From: Polynucleobacter sp. MG-Unter2-18
GTDB taxonomy: Bacteria > Pseudomonadota > Gammaproteobacteria > Burkholderiales > Burkholderiaceae
DNA: 64,000 bases
Reading direction: 5' to 3'
NCBI RefSeq assembly: GCF_018687675.1
Contig: NZ_CP061302.1
Location: forward strand, 942,192-1,006,191
The notes below the pieces were generated by a model. That model searched no databases, was not told the origin of the DNA, and saw only the letters and a program-made list of their open reading frames with translations. The position numbers and the translations under genes were made by a program. Positions 1 through 7,679 of this stretch are shown here, in pieces. Position 1 is the stretch's first letter; each line of letters opens with the position of its first letter.

Positions 1-1
1 T

Positions 2-1624
2 TCTCCAGCAGAGATCACGCAGATTTATGAAGCGGGTCGTGGAAGTCTAAAAGTGCGTGCGCGCTGGTCTGTTGAGGAATTGGCTCGTGGCCAGTGGCAA
101 ATTGTGGTCAATGAACTGCCACCATCAACTTCATCGCAGCGCGTATTGCAAGAGATTGAAGAGATTACCAATCCTAAAGTGAAGGTTGGTAAGAAGACTT
201 TAACTCCAGAGCAAAGTAATCTCAAATCCACCATCTTGAATGTCCTTGATGGCGTCCGTGATGAGTCGAGCAAAGACGCAGCTGTTCGCTTGGTATTTGA
301 GCCCAAGAGCAAAAATATTGATGTCAATGAGTTTGCCAACTTACTGCTAGCTCACACATCACTTGAATCCAATGCGCCAATGAACTTGGTCATGATTGGT
401 ACCGATGGTCGTCCACGTCAAAAAGGCCTTAAAGAAATTATTTCTGAGTGGATTTCTTTCAGGGTCGGCACGGTTACACGGCGCACTCAACATCGCTTAG
501 GCAAAGTGAATGATCGGATGCATATTTTGGAAGGGCGCTTAATCGTTCTTCTGAATATTGATAAGGTCATTAAGATCATTCGCAATAGCGATGAACCTAA
601 AGCTGATCTCATAAAAGAGTTCAAGCTGAGTGATCGTCAAGCAGAAGATATCTTAGACATCCGCTTGCGTCAGTTAGCCCGCCTTGAGGGTATTAAGATT
701 GAGCAAGAGTTAAAAGAGCTTAAGTCTGAGCGTGATGACCTTGAAGGTTTATTGCAGAGCGATACTGTTTTACGCAAACGCATCATCAAAGAAATCGAAT
801 CCGACATGAAGGATTTTGGTGACGATCGCCGCACTCTGATTCAGGAAGATAAGCGTGCTGTAGCTGAGACTAAGGTATTAGACGAGCCTGTCACCGTGAT
901 TGTGTCGCAAAAAGGTTGGGTGCGCGTTCGTCAAGGTCATGAGCATGATGCAACGCAGTTTGCCTTTAAAGCTGGTGATGCTTTGTATGGCACATTCGAG
1001 TGCCGCACCGTTGATGTGATGCAAGGATTTGGTAGTGATGGTCGCGTCTATACCGTTCCCGTAAGTGAGTTGCCTGGCGCACGTGGTGATGGCTCGCCAT
1101 TAACCAGTTTTGTGAACTTAGCTGCTGGATCACAAATGGTTGCCTACTATGCTGGTCAACCCGATGATCTTGTGTTGATTTCTACTAGATCAGGCAACGG
1201 CTTCCTGGCAAACGTAGCAGACATGTCTACCCGCAATAAGGCTGGTAAATCATTTGTTGGTATCGACAGCAAATTTCCAGGTGGTGATGCCCCTCTGGGA
1301 GCCGCTAAGGTCATGGCAGGTATGAAGCAGGTAGCTTGCTTGTCTGAAAGCTCTAAGTTATTAGTGTTCCCGCTCGATGAGCTGAAGCGCTTACCGACTG
1401 GTGGTAAAGGTGTCATTCTGATGGGCTTGGATGATAAAGAGAAGCTGGCTTCTGCCATTGCGGTTGGACCTGACGGCGCTACGTACTCCGGTGCGGGTCG
1501 CGCTGGTAAGCCAACGGAGTTAAGTCTCGATGCGAAAACCTTGAAGTCGTTTGCAGGTAATCGTGCCCGTAAAGGTCACTTCGTAGAGCCCCGACTCAAG
1601 GACGGAAAACTCAAAGCAAACTAA
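2..1624 (+). CDS. parC: DNA topoisomerase IV subunit A, C-terminal part (5' end outside window)
   Basis: Topoisomerase IV subunit A is the breakage-reunion subunit that, with ParE, decatenates replicated chromosomes. The frame is open from the second base of the window, so only the last 540 residues are here; the N-terminal region with the catalytic tyrosine lies upstream. What is visible is the end of the breakage-reunion domain with its long coiled coil (roughly the first 270 residues), then a beta-pinwheel with blade motifs such as QKGWVRVRQGHE and GARGDGSPLT. The QRRGGKG box that marks gyrase A is absent, which favours ParC over GyrA. A strong hairpin terminator follows 26 bases after the stop codon. 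Confidence in the family is high. Confidence 0.93.
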   Translation, partial: SPAEITQIYEAGRGSLKVRARWSVEELARGQWQIVVNELPPSTSSQRVLQEIEEITNPKVKVGKKTLTPEQSNLKSTILNVLDGVRDESSKDAAVRLVFEPKSKNIDVNEFANLLLAHTSLESNAPMNLVMIGTDGRPRQKGLKEIISEWISFRVGTVTRRTQHRLGKVNDRMHILEGRLIVLLNIDKVIKIIRNSDEPKADLIKEFKLSDRQAEDILDIRLRQLARLEGIKIEQELKELKSERDDLEGLLQSDTVLRKRIIKEIESDMKDFGDDRRTLIQEDKRAVAETKVLDEPVTVIVSQKGWVRVRQGHEHDATQFAFKAGDALYGTFECRTVDVMQGFGSDGRVYTVPVSELPGARGDGSPLTSFVNLAAGSQMVAYYAGQPDDLVLISTRSGNGFLANVADMSTRNKAGKSFVGIDSKFPGGDAPLGAAKVMAGMKQVACLSESSKLLVFPLDELKRLPTGGKGVILMGLDDKEKLASAIAVGPDGATYSGAGRAGKPTELSLDAKTLKSFAGNRARKGHFVEPRLKDGKLKAN

Positions 1625-1650
1625 GAAGCTAAGCTAGTTTTGCTAAATTA

Positions 1651-1681
1651 AAAAACCCGGTCATGATTGATCGGGTTTTTT
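1651..1681. terminator. Bidirectional intrinsic terminator between parC and xdhC
   Basis: The arms AAAAACCCG (1651-1659) and CGGGTTTTT (1672-1680) pair, and the stem can extend inwards through a G-T pair. There is a T run on both strands, so it can serve parC on the plus strand and the convergent XdhC gene, whose stop is at 1690. Confidence 0.85.
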
Positions 1682-1689
1682 ATTGGCGC

Positions 1690-2649
1690 TTAAACCTTCT
1701 GAGGTATTGGTACGCCGTACTTGACGGCAATCACTTCAGCCAAGATGGATACGGCGATCTCGGGCGGAGTCAATGCGCCAATAAATAAACCAACGGGTCC
1801 GTGAAGACGTTCAACTTGTTCCTGCGTCACATCAAATTCCAGTAAACGGGCTTTCCGTTTCTGAGTATTGATTCTGCTACCCAGTGCTCCCACATAAAAA
1901 GCGGGAGACTTCAATGCCTCCATCAAGGCCATGTCATCCAGTTTGGGATCATGCGTTAAGGCAACAACCGCCGTATGGGAGTCAACCCCAATTTCTAGCA
2001 ACACATCATCTGGCATACCCTTGATAAACTGAATCTGTTCACGATTAATCCCTTCTGCATACTCTTCGCGTGGGTCAATGACGATCACTTCAAAGTCCGA
2101 TGCAAGAGCAAAGTCAGCGGTGTACAGCGATAGTTGTCCTGCGCCAATGATCACCATGCGCCAGCGAGGACCATAGGTGGTTTTCATGAAGTGCTCATCG
2201 CAAATAAATGCCTGATTACGATTACCAGCTTCGAGTGTCGATTTGCCAATCGAAAGATCAACTGTGCGCGAAGTGATTTGATGATTGCTGATGGACTCTA
2301 GAATGGCTTCCAAAATAGCCAGCTCTGGTTTGGGCTCGACGAGCAATCGTAGCGTGCCACCACAGGGCAGGCCAAATCGCGCAGCCTCTTGTTGACTAAC
2401 GCCATAGACCACCATTTCTGGTAAATCTCGAGTCAGGATTTCGGTTTGTACTCGGCGAATCAGATCATCCTCGACACATCCACCAGAAACTGATCCAGTA
2501 ACTTGTCCATCACCTCGAATGGCCAGCCAAGATCCAACAGGTCTTGGAGCGGAACCCCAAGTCTGGACAACTGTAGCTATGGCAACCGGATGGCCCGATT
2601 TGAGCCAATCCACCGCTGCTTTTAATACGCTTAAATCAGTACTATTCAT
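1690..2649 (-). CDS. XdhC/CoxI-family molybdenum hydroxylase maturation factor
   Basis: This 319-residue protein has the two parts of the XdhC/CoxI family: an N-terminal XdhC domain (about residues 10-75, with SVSGGCVEDDL) and a C-terminal Rossmann domain (about 160-305, with VIIGAGQLSLYTADFA and VGALGSR). Family members bind molybdenum cofactor and help sulphurate and insert it into xanthine dehydrogenase or related hydroxylases. The ATG is preceded by GGCAGGAA, a good ribosome binding site. It is divergent from a MocA-like gene 75 bp away, a pairing usual for molybdenum hydroxylase accessory genes. No hydroxylase structural gene is present in the window. I give no symbol because XdhC and CoxF/CoxI cannot be told apart here. 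Confidence 0.85.
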   Translation of the reverse strand: MNSTDLSVLKAAVDWLKSGHPVAIATVVQTWGSAPRPVGSWLAIRGDGQVTGSVSGGCVEDDLIRRVQTEILTRDLPEMVVYGVSQQEAARFGLPCGGTLRLLVEPKPELAILEAILESISNHQITSRTVDLSIGKSTLEAGNRNQAFICDEHFMKTTYGPRWRMVIIGAGQLSLYTADFALASDFEVIVIDPREEYAEGINREQIQFIKGMPDDVLLEIGVDSHTAVVALTHDPKLDDMALMEALKSPAFYVGALGSRINTQKRKARLLEFDVTQEQVERLHGPVGLFIGALTPPEIAVSILAEVIAVKYGVPIPQKV

Positions 2650-2724
2650 TTCCTGCCATTAATTTCTTACGTTAAATTTTTTATATTTATTATTTTTGCT
2701 AGCAATCTAATTATTATCACCCTA

Positions 2725-3381
2725 ATGACAAGTTCTAGCCCATCTGCCCATGATTCACAATTGCGTATAGCTGCGCTCTTATTGGCAGCTGGCGAGGGCA
2801 GTCGACTCGGTTCACATCCGAAGGCTTTACTTCACCGTGATGGGAAAACGCTTTTAGAGCTTTTTTCGAGTGCAATTCAAGGGTTTAGTCCTGTCGAATG
2901 CATTGTGGTCACCGGCTTCCACGCGCAGTTAATCGAGTCTGAAATTGCAAAAATGAATACCTCTTTGACTCATCCGATGAAGATCATCAGAAATGGATCG
3001 CCAGAAGAGGGTCAACCGTCATCTGTTCGCTTGGGCCTGGAATCACTACGAACTAACTTTGATGTCTTGCTTGTTGCGCTATCGGATCAGCCTGAAGTTG
3101 GCGCAAAGGAAATACAAGAATTACTTGACGAATACGCTAAGCGAGAAGATGGTCAGGAAATCATTCTGCCAATGGTAGATGGAAGACGTGGCAATCCTGT
3201 TTTATTTTCCTACCAAGCAGTCTTAGATGTATTAGCCCAACCAGGTATGGTTTGTCGAGACTACATGGATACCCATCACGATAAGGTAAGGGCAATGCAC
3301 ACCAGTAATCAGGCATTTGTGATGGATGTCGATACACCAGAAGACATCCAGAGGCACAAATTAAAGCGATTTAGTTTTTAA
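2725..3381 (+). CDS. MobA/MocA-like nucleotidyltransferase
   Basis: This 218-residue protein is of the NTP_transf_3 type. Residues about 17-35 carry the nucleotide-binding signature LLAAGEGSRLGSHPKALL, and ALSDQPEV is the metal-binding region with an Asp. MocA-type enzymes transfer CMP to molybdopterin to form the cytosine dinucleotide cofactor used by CO dehydrogenase and xanthine-dehydrogenase-like enzymes; MobA makes the guanine form. The divergent XdhC neighbour supports the MocA reading, but sequence alone does not fix the nucleotide. No ribosome binding site is obvious, and a TATTAT hexamer lies only 7 bases before the ATG. Its 3' end overlaps the convergent ridA gene by 4 bases. Confidence 0.8.
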   Translation: MTSSSPSAHDSQLRIAALLLAAGEGSRLGSHPKALLHRDGKTLLELFSSAIQGFSPVECIVVTGFHAQLIESEIAKMNTSLTHPMKIIRNGSPEEGQPSSVRLGLESLRTNFDVLLVALSDQPEVGAKEIQELLDEYAKREDGQEIILPMVDGRRGNPVLFSYQAVLDVLAQPGMVCRDYMDTHHDKVRAMHTSNQAFVMDVDTPEDIQRHKLKRFSF

Positions 3382-3836
3382 ATCTCAGCAATCAGTTCAA
3401 TTTCAACGCAAGCACCCAGAGGAATTTGCGCCACACCAAACGCGCTACGAGCATGTTTTCCTGCATCACCAAAGACTTCAAACAGCAGTTCCGAACAACC
3501 ATTCACTACTATGTGCTGCTCAGTAAACTCCGAGGTCGAATTCACTAAACCCATCACTTTGACTATGCGCTTTACTTTATCCAGTGAGCCTAAGTGATTT
3601 TGTAGTGTGGCCATTAAATCAATTGCAATGGATTTAGCTGCAGCTTTACCAGTATCAGTATCCATATCAAGACCCAGCTTACCAACCCAGGGCTTACCAT
3701 CTTTTTTGGCAATATGGCCGGAGAGGAAAACGGTATTGCCAGTCGTTGCAGCCATGACATAGGCAGCAGCAGGGGGCCCAGGCGGAGGTAATTCAATACC
3801 AAGAGTTTTCAGGCGATCGCTAATGTGATTTGTCAT
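3378..3836 (-). CDS. RidA/YjgF family protein
   Basis: This 152-residue protein belongs to the RidA/YjgF/Rid family, whose classical members hydrolyse reactive enamine/imine intermediates released by PLP enzymes. Arg130 within HARSAFGVAQIPLGA matches the catalytic arginine of active RidA proteins, and the C-terminal CVEIELIAEI strand is typical. It is somewhat longer than classical RidA (about 128 residues), with an N-terminal DRLKTLGIELPPPGPP segment seen in a separate Rid subfamily. It is convergent with the MocA-like gene. The substrate cannot be told. Family call is firm; subgroup and activity are inferred. Confidence 0.88.
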   Translation of the reverse strand: MTNHISDRLKTLGIELPPPGPPAAAYVMAATTGNTVFLSGHIAKKDGKPWVGKLGLDMDTDTGKAAAKSIAIDLMATLQNHLGSLDKVKRIVKVMGLVNSTSEFTEQHIVVNGCSELLFEVFGDAGKHARSAFGVAQIPLGACVEIELIAEI

Positions 3837-3907
3837 AGAGTTTTAGTAAAGAAATAAATAAAGAAAAAAGGAGAGAATAAAGAGGGGCTGATGTAAATAT
3901 TACTGGA

Positions 3908-5083
3908 TTACTTTGAGAGTTGACGCATAGCGCTCTCGAGACCATTTAAGGTCACAGGATACATCCGGTCTTTCATGAGACCTTTCATGATGTCGATCGA
4001 TTGACGATATTGCCAAACCGATTCTGGTTCTGGATTGAGCCAGGCAAAGTGAGGGAAGTGGTCAATGAGGCGATTAATCCACGCTGCACCAGTTTCTCGA
4101 TTGTTGTACTCAACCGATCCATTGGGGCTCAGAATCTCATAAGGAGACATAGTGGCGTCTCCAATGAAAATGAGTTTGTAGTCGGGGCCATATTTATTAA
4201 TGATGTCTTGGGTTGCATTGACTTGATCGCGTCTGCGACGATTACTTTGCCAGAGATATTCGTATACGCAGTTATGAAAGTAGTAATACTCTAAGTGCTT
4301 GAATTCTGTTTTGACGGCCGTAAATAATTCAGAGATGCGCGCAATGTGATCATCCATTGAACCGCCCACATCCATTAGCAATAAGACTTTGACTTGATTG
4401 TGACGCTCAGGTCGCATTTGGATGTCAAGCACTCCTGCGTTTGCAGCGGTAGAGTGGATGGTCTTATCGAGATCTAGCTCCAGATTCGAGCCTTCTCTAG
4501 CGAAGCGGCGTAACCGCCGTAGGGCCATTTTGATATTGCGCGTCCCTAGACTAAGATCACTGTCATAGTCTTTAAACTCCCTGGCTTCCCAGACTTTAAT
4601 AGCCGTTCGATTACCCGCACTCTCGCCACCAATACGAATGCCCTCAGGATGGTAGCCGCTATGTCCAAAGGGTGATGAGCCTCCCGCACCGATCCATTTA
4701 TTACCACCACCATGCCATTCTTTTTGTTCTTTCAAAAGCTCTTGAAGTCGCTTTTGTAATGCTTCTGGGCCACCTAGTTTTTGGAGTGCCGCCTTTTCTT
4801 CTTCGGTTAATACGCGTTGCAATTTTTTCTCAAGCCAGTCCAAGGGAATATCGGGAGCTAGCGCCATGATCTGTTCTACACCATTGAAGTAGGAGCCAAA
4901 CACTTGATCGAATCGATCAAAGTGCTGCTCATCTTTGACTAAGGTCATCCGGGCCAGTTGATAAAACTCATCAATTGAGGGTTCAATGACACCTTCCTTT
5001 AGGGCCTCAAGCAGTGTTAAAAATTCTCGAACAGAAACAGGCACCTTGGCCTCTTTGAGATTCAGAAAGAATTGAATCAACAT
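3908..5083 (-). CDS. CoxE-like von Willebrand factor A domain protein
   Basis: This 391-residue soluble protein has a CoxE-type VWA domain in its C-terminal half. The metal-adhesion (MIDAS) motif is LLLMDVGGSM around residues 235-243, a DxGxS variant of the usual DxSxS, and IFIGDATMSP follows. The N-terminal half is helical and charged, with a glycine-rich linker (about 125-145). CoxE-like proteins work with a MoxR-family AAA+ ATPase, and such pairs act as metal-cofactor chaperones, for example CoxD/CoxE in CO dehydrogenase maturation. The MoxR gene lies 32 bp upstream on the same strand, so the two form an operon. The target enzyme is unknown. Confidence 0.88.
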   Translation of the reverse strand: MLIQFFLNLKEAKVPVSVREFLTLLEALKEGVIEPSIDEFYQLARMTLVKDEQHFDRFDQVFGSYFNGVEQIMALAPDIPLDWLEKKLQRVLTEEEKAALQKLGGPEALQKRLQELLKEQKEWHGGGNKWIGAGGSSPFGHSGYHPEGIRIGGESAGNRTAIKVWEAREFKDYDSDLSLGTRNIKMALRRLRRFAREGSNLELDLDKTIHSTAANAGVLDIQMRPERHNQVKVLLLMDVGGSMDDHIARISELFTAVKTEFKHLEYYYFHNCVYEYLWQSNRRRRDQVNATQDIINKYGPDYKLIFIGDATMSPYEILSPNGSVEYNNRETGAAWINRLIDHFPHFAWLNPEPESVWQYRQSIDIMKGLMKDRMYPVTLNGLESAMRQLSK

Positions 5084-5115
5084 GATTCAGTTATGGAAAA
5101 AATTAGCTTGTTAGA

Positions 5116-5973
5116 TCAGCGGTGATTGCGGTTCATCATCACTAAACGCTCAAAGAGGTGAATATCTTGTTCGTTTTTAAGAAGTGCACCATGCAACGGA
5201 GGGATCGTAATTTTGTCATCACCGCTATACAAGGCGTCAGCAGGAGTATCTTCTGCAAGCAGTAGCTTTAACCAATCGATGAGTTCAGAGGTGGAAGGTT
5301 TCTTTTTTAAGCCTGGTAAAGAGCGGATTTGATAAAAAGATTGGAGTGCAGCTTCTAATAATTCTTGCTTGATATTGGGATGGTGGACATCAACAATACT
5401 CTGCATCGTTCCTGCATCTGGAAAAGAGATGTAGTGGAAGAAGCAGCGGCGCAAAAATGCATCTGGCAATTCTTTTTCATTATTTGATGTGATGATGACA
5501 AGAGGGCGGTGCTTCGCTTTAATCAACTCACGCGTTTCGTATACGTAGAACTCCATACGGTCGATTTCTCGTAAGAGGTCGTTTGGGAATTCAATATCGG
5601 CCTTATCAATCTCATCAATCAGCAAAACTACGGGTTCATCTGCTTCAAATGCTTGCCAAAGGACGCCCTTAACTATGTAATTGCGAATGTCGTTTACTTT
5701 TTCATCGCCAAGCTGAGAGTCTCTTAACCTGCTAACGGCATCGTATTCATAAAGGCCTTGTTGAGCCTTGGTGGTTGATTTAATATGCCATTGCATCAGA
5801 GGCATCTGCAAAGCTGCAGCCACTTCCTCGGCCAGCATGGTTTTACCTGTTCCCGGCTCTCCTTTAATTAACAGCGGGCGCTGAAGTTGTATCGCCGCGT
5901 TGACAGCCAATTTCAAGTCATTAGTGGCTACATAGCTTTTCGAGCCGTCGAAACGGGATTGGATCTTAGTCAT
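5116..5973 (-). CDS. MoxR-family AAA+ ATPase (CoxD-like)
   Basis: This 285-residue AAA+ ATPase has Walker A GEPGTGKT at residues 38-45, Walker B VVLLIDEIDKAD, and sensor 1 in VIITSNNEKELP. The FLRRCFFHYISFP segment is diagnostic of the MoxR group. MoxR ATPases remodel partner enzymes, usually together with VWA proteins, to insert metal cofactors. The partner CoxE-like gene lies 32 bp downstream, so they are probably co-transcribed from a promoter in the 156-bp gap shared with the divergent cytochrome c genes. It is shorter than typical MoxR (about 320 residues) but all core motifs are present. The client protein is not identifiable. Confidence 0.9.
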   Translation of the reverse strand: MTKIQSRFDGSKSYVATNDLKLAVNAAIQLQRPLLIKGEPGTGKTMLAEEVAAALQMPLMQWHIKSTTKAQQGLYEYDAVSRLRDSQLGDEKVNDIRNYIVKGVLWQAFEADEPVVLLIDEIDKADIEFPNDLLREIDRMEFYVYETRELIKAKHRPLVIITSNNEKELPDAFLRRCFFHYISFPDAGTMQSIVDVHHPNIKQELLEAALQSFYQIRSLPGLKKKPSTSELIDWLKLLLAEDTPADALYSGDDKITIPPLHGALLKNEQDIHLFERLVMMNRNHR

Positions 5974-6038
5974 GGTGAGGGCAATCAGTTTGTCTGTAAA
6001 TAGCCATCAAGTATAGGTAAAAGGATTGGCATTTTCAG

Positions 6039-6068
6039 TGTTTTTACTCATTTCAAGGGGTGAAAACA
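6039..6068. other. Imperfect inverted repeat in the moxR/cytochrome c intergenic region
   Basis: The arms TGTTTTTACTC (6039-6049) and GGGTGAAAACA (6058-6068) pair over 11 positions, two of them G-T, around an 8-base loop. There is no T run, so it is not an intrinsic terminator. It lies between the moxR start and the cytochrome c promoter region and could be a regulator site or a transcript hairpin. Confidence 0.35.
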
Positions 6069-6104
6069 GGGTATCTTGGCTCGTCTCCGCTATACTCTTC
6101 CAAA

Positions 6105-6118
6105 TTGATTTGAATCAA
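6105..6118. promoter_or_regulatory. Perfect FNR/Anr-type box upstream of cytochrome c genes
   Basis: The 14 bases TTGATTTGAATCAA match the FNR/Anr consensus TTGAT-N4-ATCAA exactly. It sits 11 bases before the first cytochrome c ATG (6130) and just downstream of a TATACT hexamer (6091-6096) that could be the -10 element. A site centred near +8 would fit oxygen-dependent repression rather than activation. The motif is seen directly; its use by an FNR-family protein is inferred. Confidence 0.6.
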
Positions 6119-6129
6119 ACTCGTTAATA

Positions 6130-6504
6130 ATGATTTCTATGAAAAAACACCTCATTCTTTCCCAATTGACTCTCTGCGCTGGTCTAGCTCTTGCCGGATT
6201 CTCAGCTCAAGCTCAAGACGTTAAAGGTTCTGCTCAAGCTGGACAGGGCAAGGTTTGGCTCTGTATTGGTTGCCACGCCATTCCTGACTACCGCGCTGAC
6301 TATCCTTTGGTCTACAAAGTTCCCATGATTGGTGGTCAAAACGCCGCTTATATTGCTAGCTCCTTAGCTGCATACAAAAAAGGTGAAAGAAAGCATCCAA
6401 CCATGCGTTCTATCGCGGGTAGCTTGTCTGATCAAGACATGGCTGATCTCGGCGAATACTATGCTGCGCAAACTGCCAGCTCACCAAATAATCCATTGAA
6501 GTGA
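6130..6504 (+). CDS. Class I monohaem cytochrome c, periplasmic
   Basis: This 124-residue protein has an N-terminal signal peptide (KKHLILSQLTLCAGLALAG, likely cut after SAQA) and one haem motif CIGCH at residues 45-49. A likely distal methionine lies in HPTMRSIAG. It resembles single domains of cytochrome c4/c553 type electron carriers. The next gene is a second small cytochrome c 17 bases downstream, so the two probably form one unit. A second ATG at 6139 begins the signal peptide more typically, and neither start has a clear ribosome binding site. An FNR-type box lies just upstream. The redox partner is unknown; the MoxR/CoxE neighbours hint at a molybdenum hydroxylase. Confidence 0.88.
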   Translation: MISMKKHLILSQLTLCAGLALAGFSAQAQDVKGSAQAGQGKVWLCIGCHAIPDYRADYPLVYKVPMIGGQNAAYIASSLAAYKKGERKHPTMRSIAGSLSDQDMADLGEYYAAQTASSPNNPLK

Positions 6505-6521
6505 TATTTAGAGGCACGTTT

Positions 6522-6866
6522 ATGAAATTCGCACTAATTACCGCCATTTTGTTGTCAAGCATTGGTGTAGCTCAAGCAGCCAGCGCCGAAAAAGGCCAAG
6601 CACTGGTAGAAAAAGGCAACTGTGCCTCCTGCCACGGCGCCGGGCTGAATGCGCCAATCTTGCCTGCATACCCAAAGTTAGCTGGCCAGCATGCTGATTA
6701 CCTTTACTATGCATTGCGTGCTTACCAAGTTGGCGGCTCTAATCCCCAGTTTGGCCGTAACAATGCAGTAATGTCTTCTCAGGCTAAGCCCTACAGCGAT
6801 GCTGATCTTCACGACATGGCTGCTTACATCGCTAAATTGCCTGGTAACTTTGTTATCAAGAAGTAA
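6522..6866 (+). CDS. Class I monohaem cytochrome c, periplasmic
   Basis: From the ATG at 6522, preceded by a GAGG ribosome binding site, the product has 114 residues. It begins with a clean signal peptide (KFALITAILLSSIGVAQA) and has one haem motif CASCH at residues 34-38. A likely axial methionine is in NAVMSSQAKPYS, and the C-terminal helix DLHDMAAYIAKLPG is typical of the family. A GTG at 6501 overlapping the previous gene is possible but would place residues before the signal peptide. It is related to the preceding cytochrome and probably arose by duplication. Together the pair mimics the two halves of a dihaem cytochrome c4. A strong terminator follows. Confidence 0.88.
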   Translation: MKFALITAILLSSIGVAQAASAEKGQALVEKGNCASCHGAGLNAPILPAYPKLAGQHADYLYYALRAYQVGGSNPQFGRNNAVMSSQAKPYSDADLHDMAAYIAKLPGNFVIKK

Positions 6867-6889
6867 ATTACTTAGTTAGATCCAAACGA

Positions 6890-6925
6890 AAAGGCTTAGG
6901 TTAATCACCTAAGCCTTTGTTTTTT
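6890..6925. terminator. Intrinsic terminator after the cytochrome c pair
   Basis: There are perfect 12-base arms, AAAGGCTTAGGT (6890-6901) and ACCTAAGCCTTT (6907-6918), with a 5-base loop, followed by GTTTTTT. It ends the cytochrome c unit and may also act on the convergent gntR gene, whose stop is at 6946. Confidence 0.9.
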
Positions 6926-6945
6926 AAGTATTTAAAGCGCACTTC

Positions 6946-7584
6946 TTATTTTGTGGCCTCAAGCCCTCTAGCAAGGTGATTGCGCATAGCCAGCTCTGCC
7001 GCTATGGGGTCTCTTTTGAGAATGGCCTGAAGAATTTCCCGATGCTCAAGCAGTGAGCTTAAAAGGCGATCCCCTCTACTTAAAGAATCACGCCTTTGGA
7101 GTTTGAGCACTTTGCGCAGATCGTCGATAACCCCGTTCATCCACTTATTTCCTGCGATTTCTTGGATTAATTCGTGAAATTTGACGTTAAATTCAAAAAA
7201 CTGCCCGATATCTCGATCTGCCGCTGCCTTTTCTAACCGGTGGTGCAGATCATCTAATTGGGTTAACTGTGCCTCGGTAGCCTTAATTGCAGTTTCTTTA
7301 GCCGCCTGACCCTCCAGTAGGGAGAGAACAGTAAAGATTTGCTCTAAATCACCTCTGTCAACCTCAGTGACATAAGAGCCTTTATTCATTTTGCTTGTTA
7401 CTAGACCCTCGGAGGCAAGAACCTTGATAGCCTCCCGCATGGGTGTCCGGCTGATTCCGAACGCTATTGCCAGACTTTGTTCATCTAGCCAGCTTCCGGG
7501 AGCTAATTCATGGGAGAAGATTTGCGCGCGCAATCGTTCGGCAACATCTTCATATAGAGGTCTGTTAATTAGTTTTGTATTCAT
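6946..7584 (-). CDS. GntR-family transcriptional regulator, FCD subfamily
   Basis: This 212-residue regulator has an N-terminal winged helix (about residues 8-72, with AIAFGISRTPMREAIKVLASEG) and a C-terminal all-helical FCD ligand domain with the metal-binding histidines in FHELIQEIAGN and LLEHREILQAI. FCD proteins usually sense organic acids. The gene is divergent from the methylmalonyl-CoA mutase gene, so control of propionate/methylmalonyl-CoA catabolism is the natural guess. Its own promoter (TTGACT, 16 bp, GATACT) contains a TGTATACA palindrome of the kind bound by FCD regulators, which suggests autoregulation. The ligand is not known. Confidence 0.9.
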   Translation of the reverse strand: MNTKLINRPLYEDVAERLRAQIFSHELAPGSWLDEQSLAIAFGISRTPMREAIKVLASEGLVTSKMNKGSYVTEVDRGDLEQIFTVLSLLEGQAAKETAIKATEAQLTQLDDLHHRLEKAAADRDIGQFFEFNVKFHELIQEIAGNKWMNGVIDDLRKVLKLQRRDSLSRGDRLLSSLLEHREILQAILKRDPIAAELAMRNHLARGLEATK

Positions 7585-7589
7585 AATTA

Positions 7590-7597
7590 TGTATACA
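7590..7597. promoter_or_regulatory. TGTATACA operator candidate for the FCD GntR regulator
   Basis: An 8-base perfect palindrome TGTATACA overlaps the last base of the predicted gntR -10 element and the expected transcription start, 6 bases before the gntR start codon. FCD GntR regulators commonly bind palindromes with a GTATAC core. Flanking symmetry is only partial. The assignment is inferred from form and position. Confidence 0.45.
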
Positions 7598-7624
7598 GTA
7601 TCTAGACAAATCTAAAAAAGTCAA
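7597..7624 (-). promoter_or_regulatory. Predicted gntR promoter
   Basis: Read on the minus strand, TTGACT (7619-7624) is followed after 16 bp by GATACT (7597-7602), a sigma-70-like pair. The expected start falls near 7590, only a few bases before the gntR ATG at 7584. Confidence 0.45.
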
Positions 7625-7679
7625 GCAAAATGGACTTACAAAACTAGTGATGATGTAAAAAGCCAACCGGGAGTGCTTT

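Noticed and set aside
7598..7679. Cobalamin riboswitch before methylmalonyl-CoA mutase
   Set aside because: The gap is under 100 bp and holds no B12-box-like sequence or room for the riboswitch fold.
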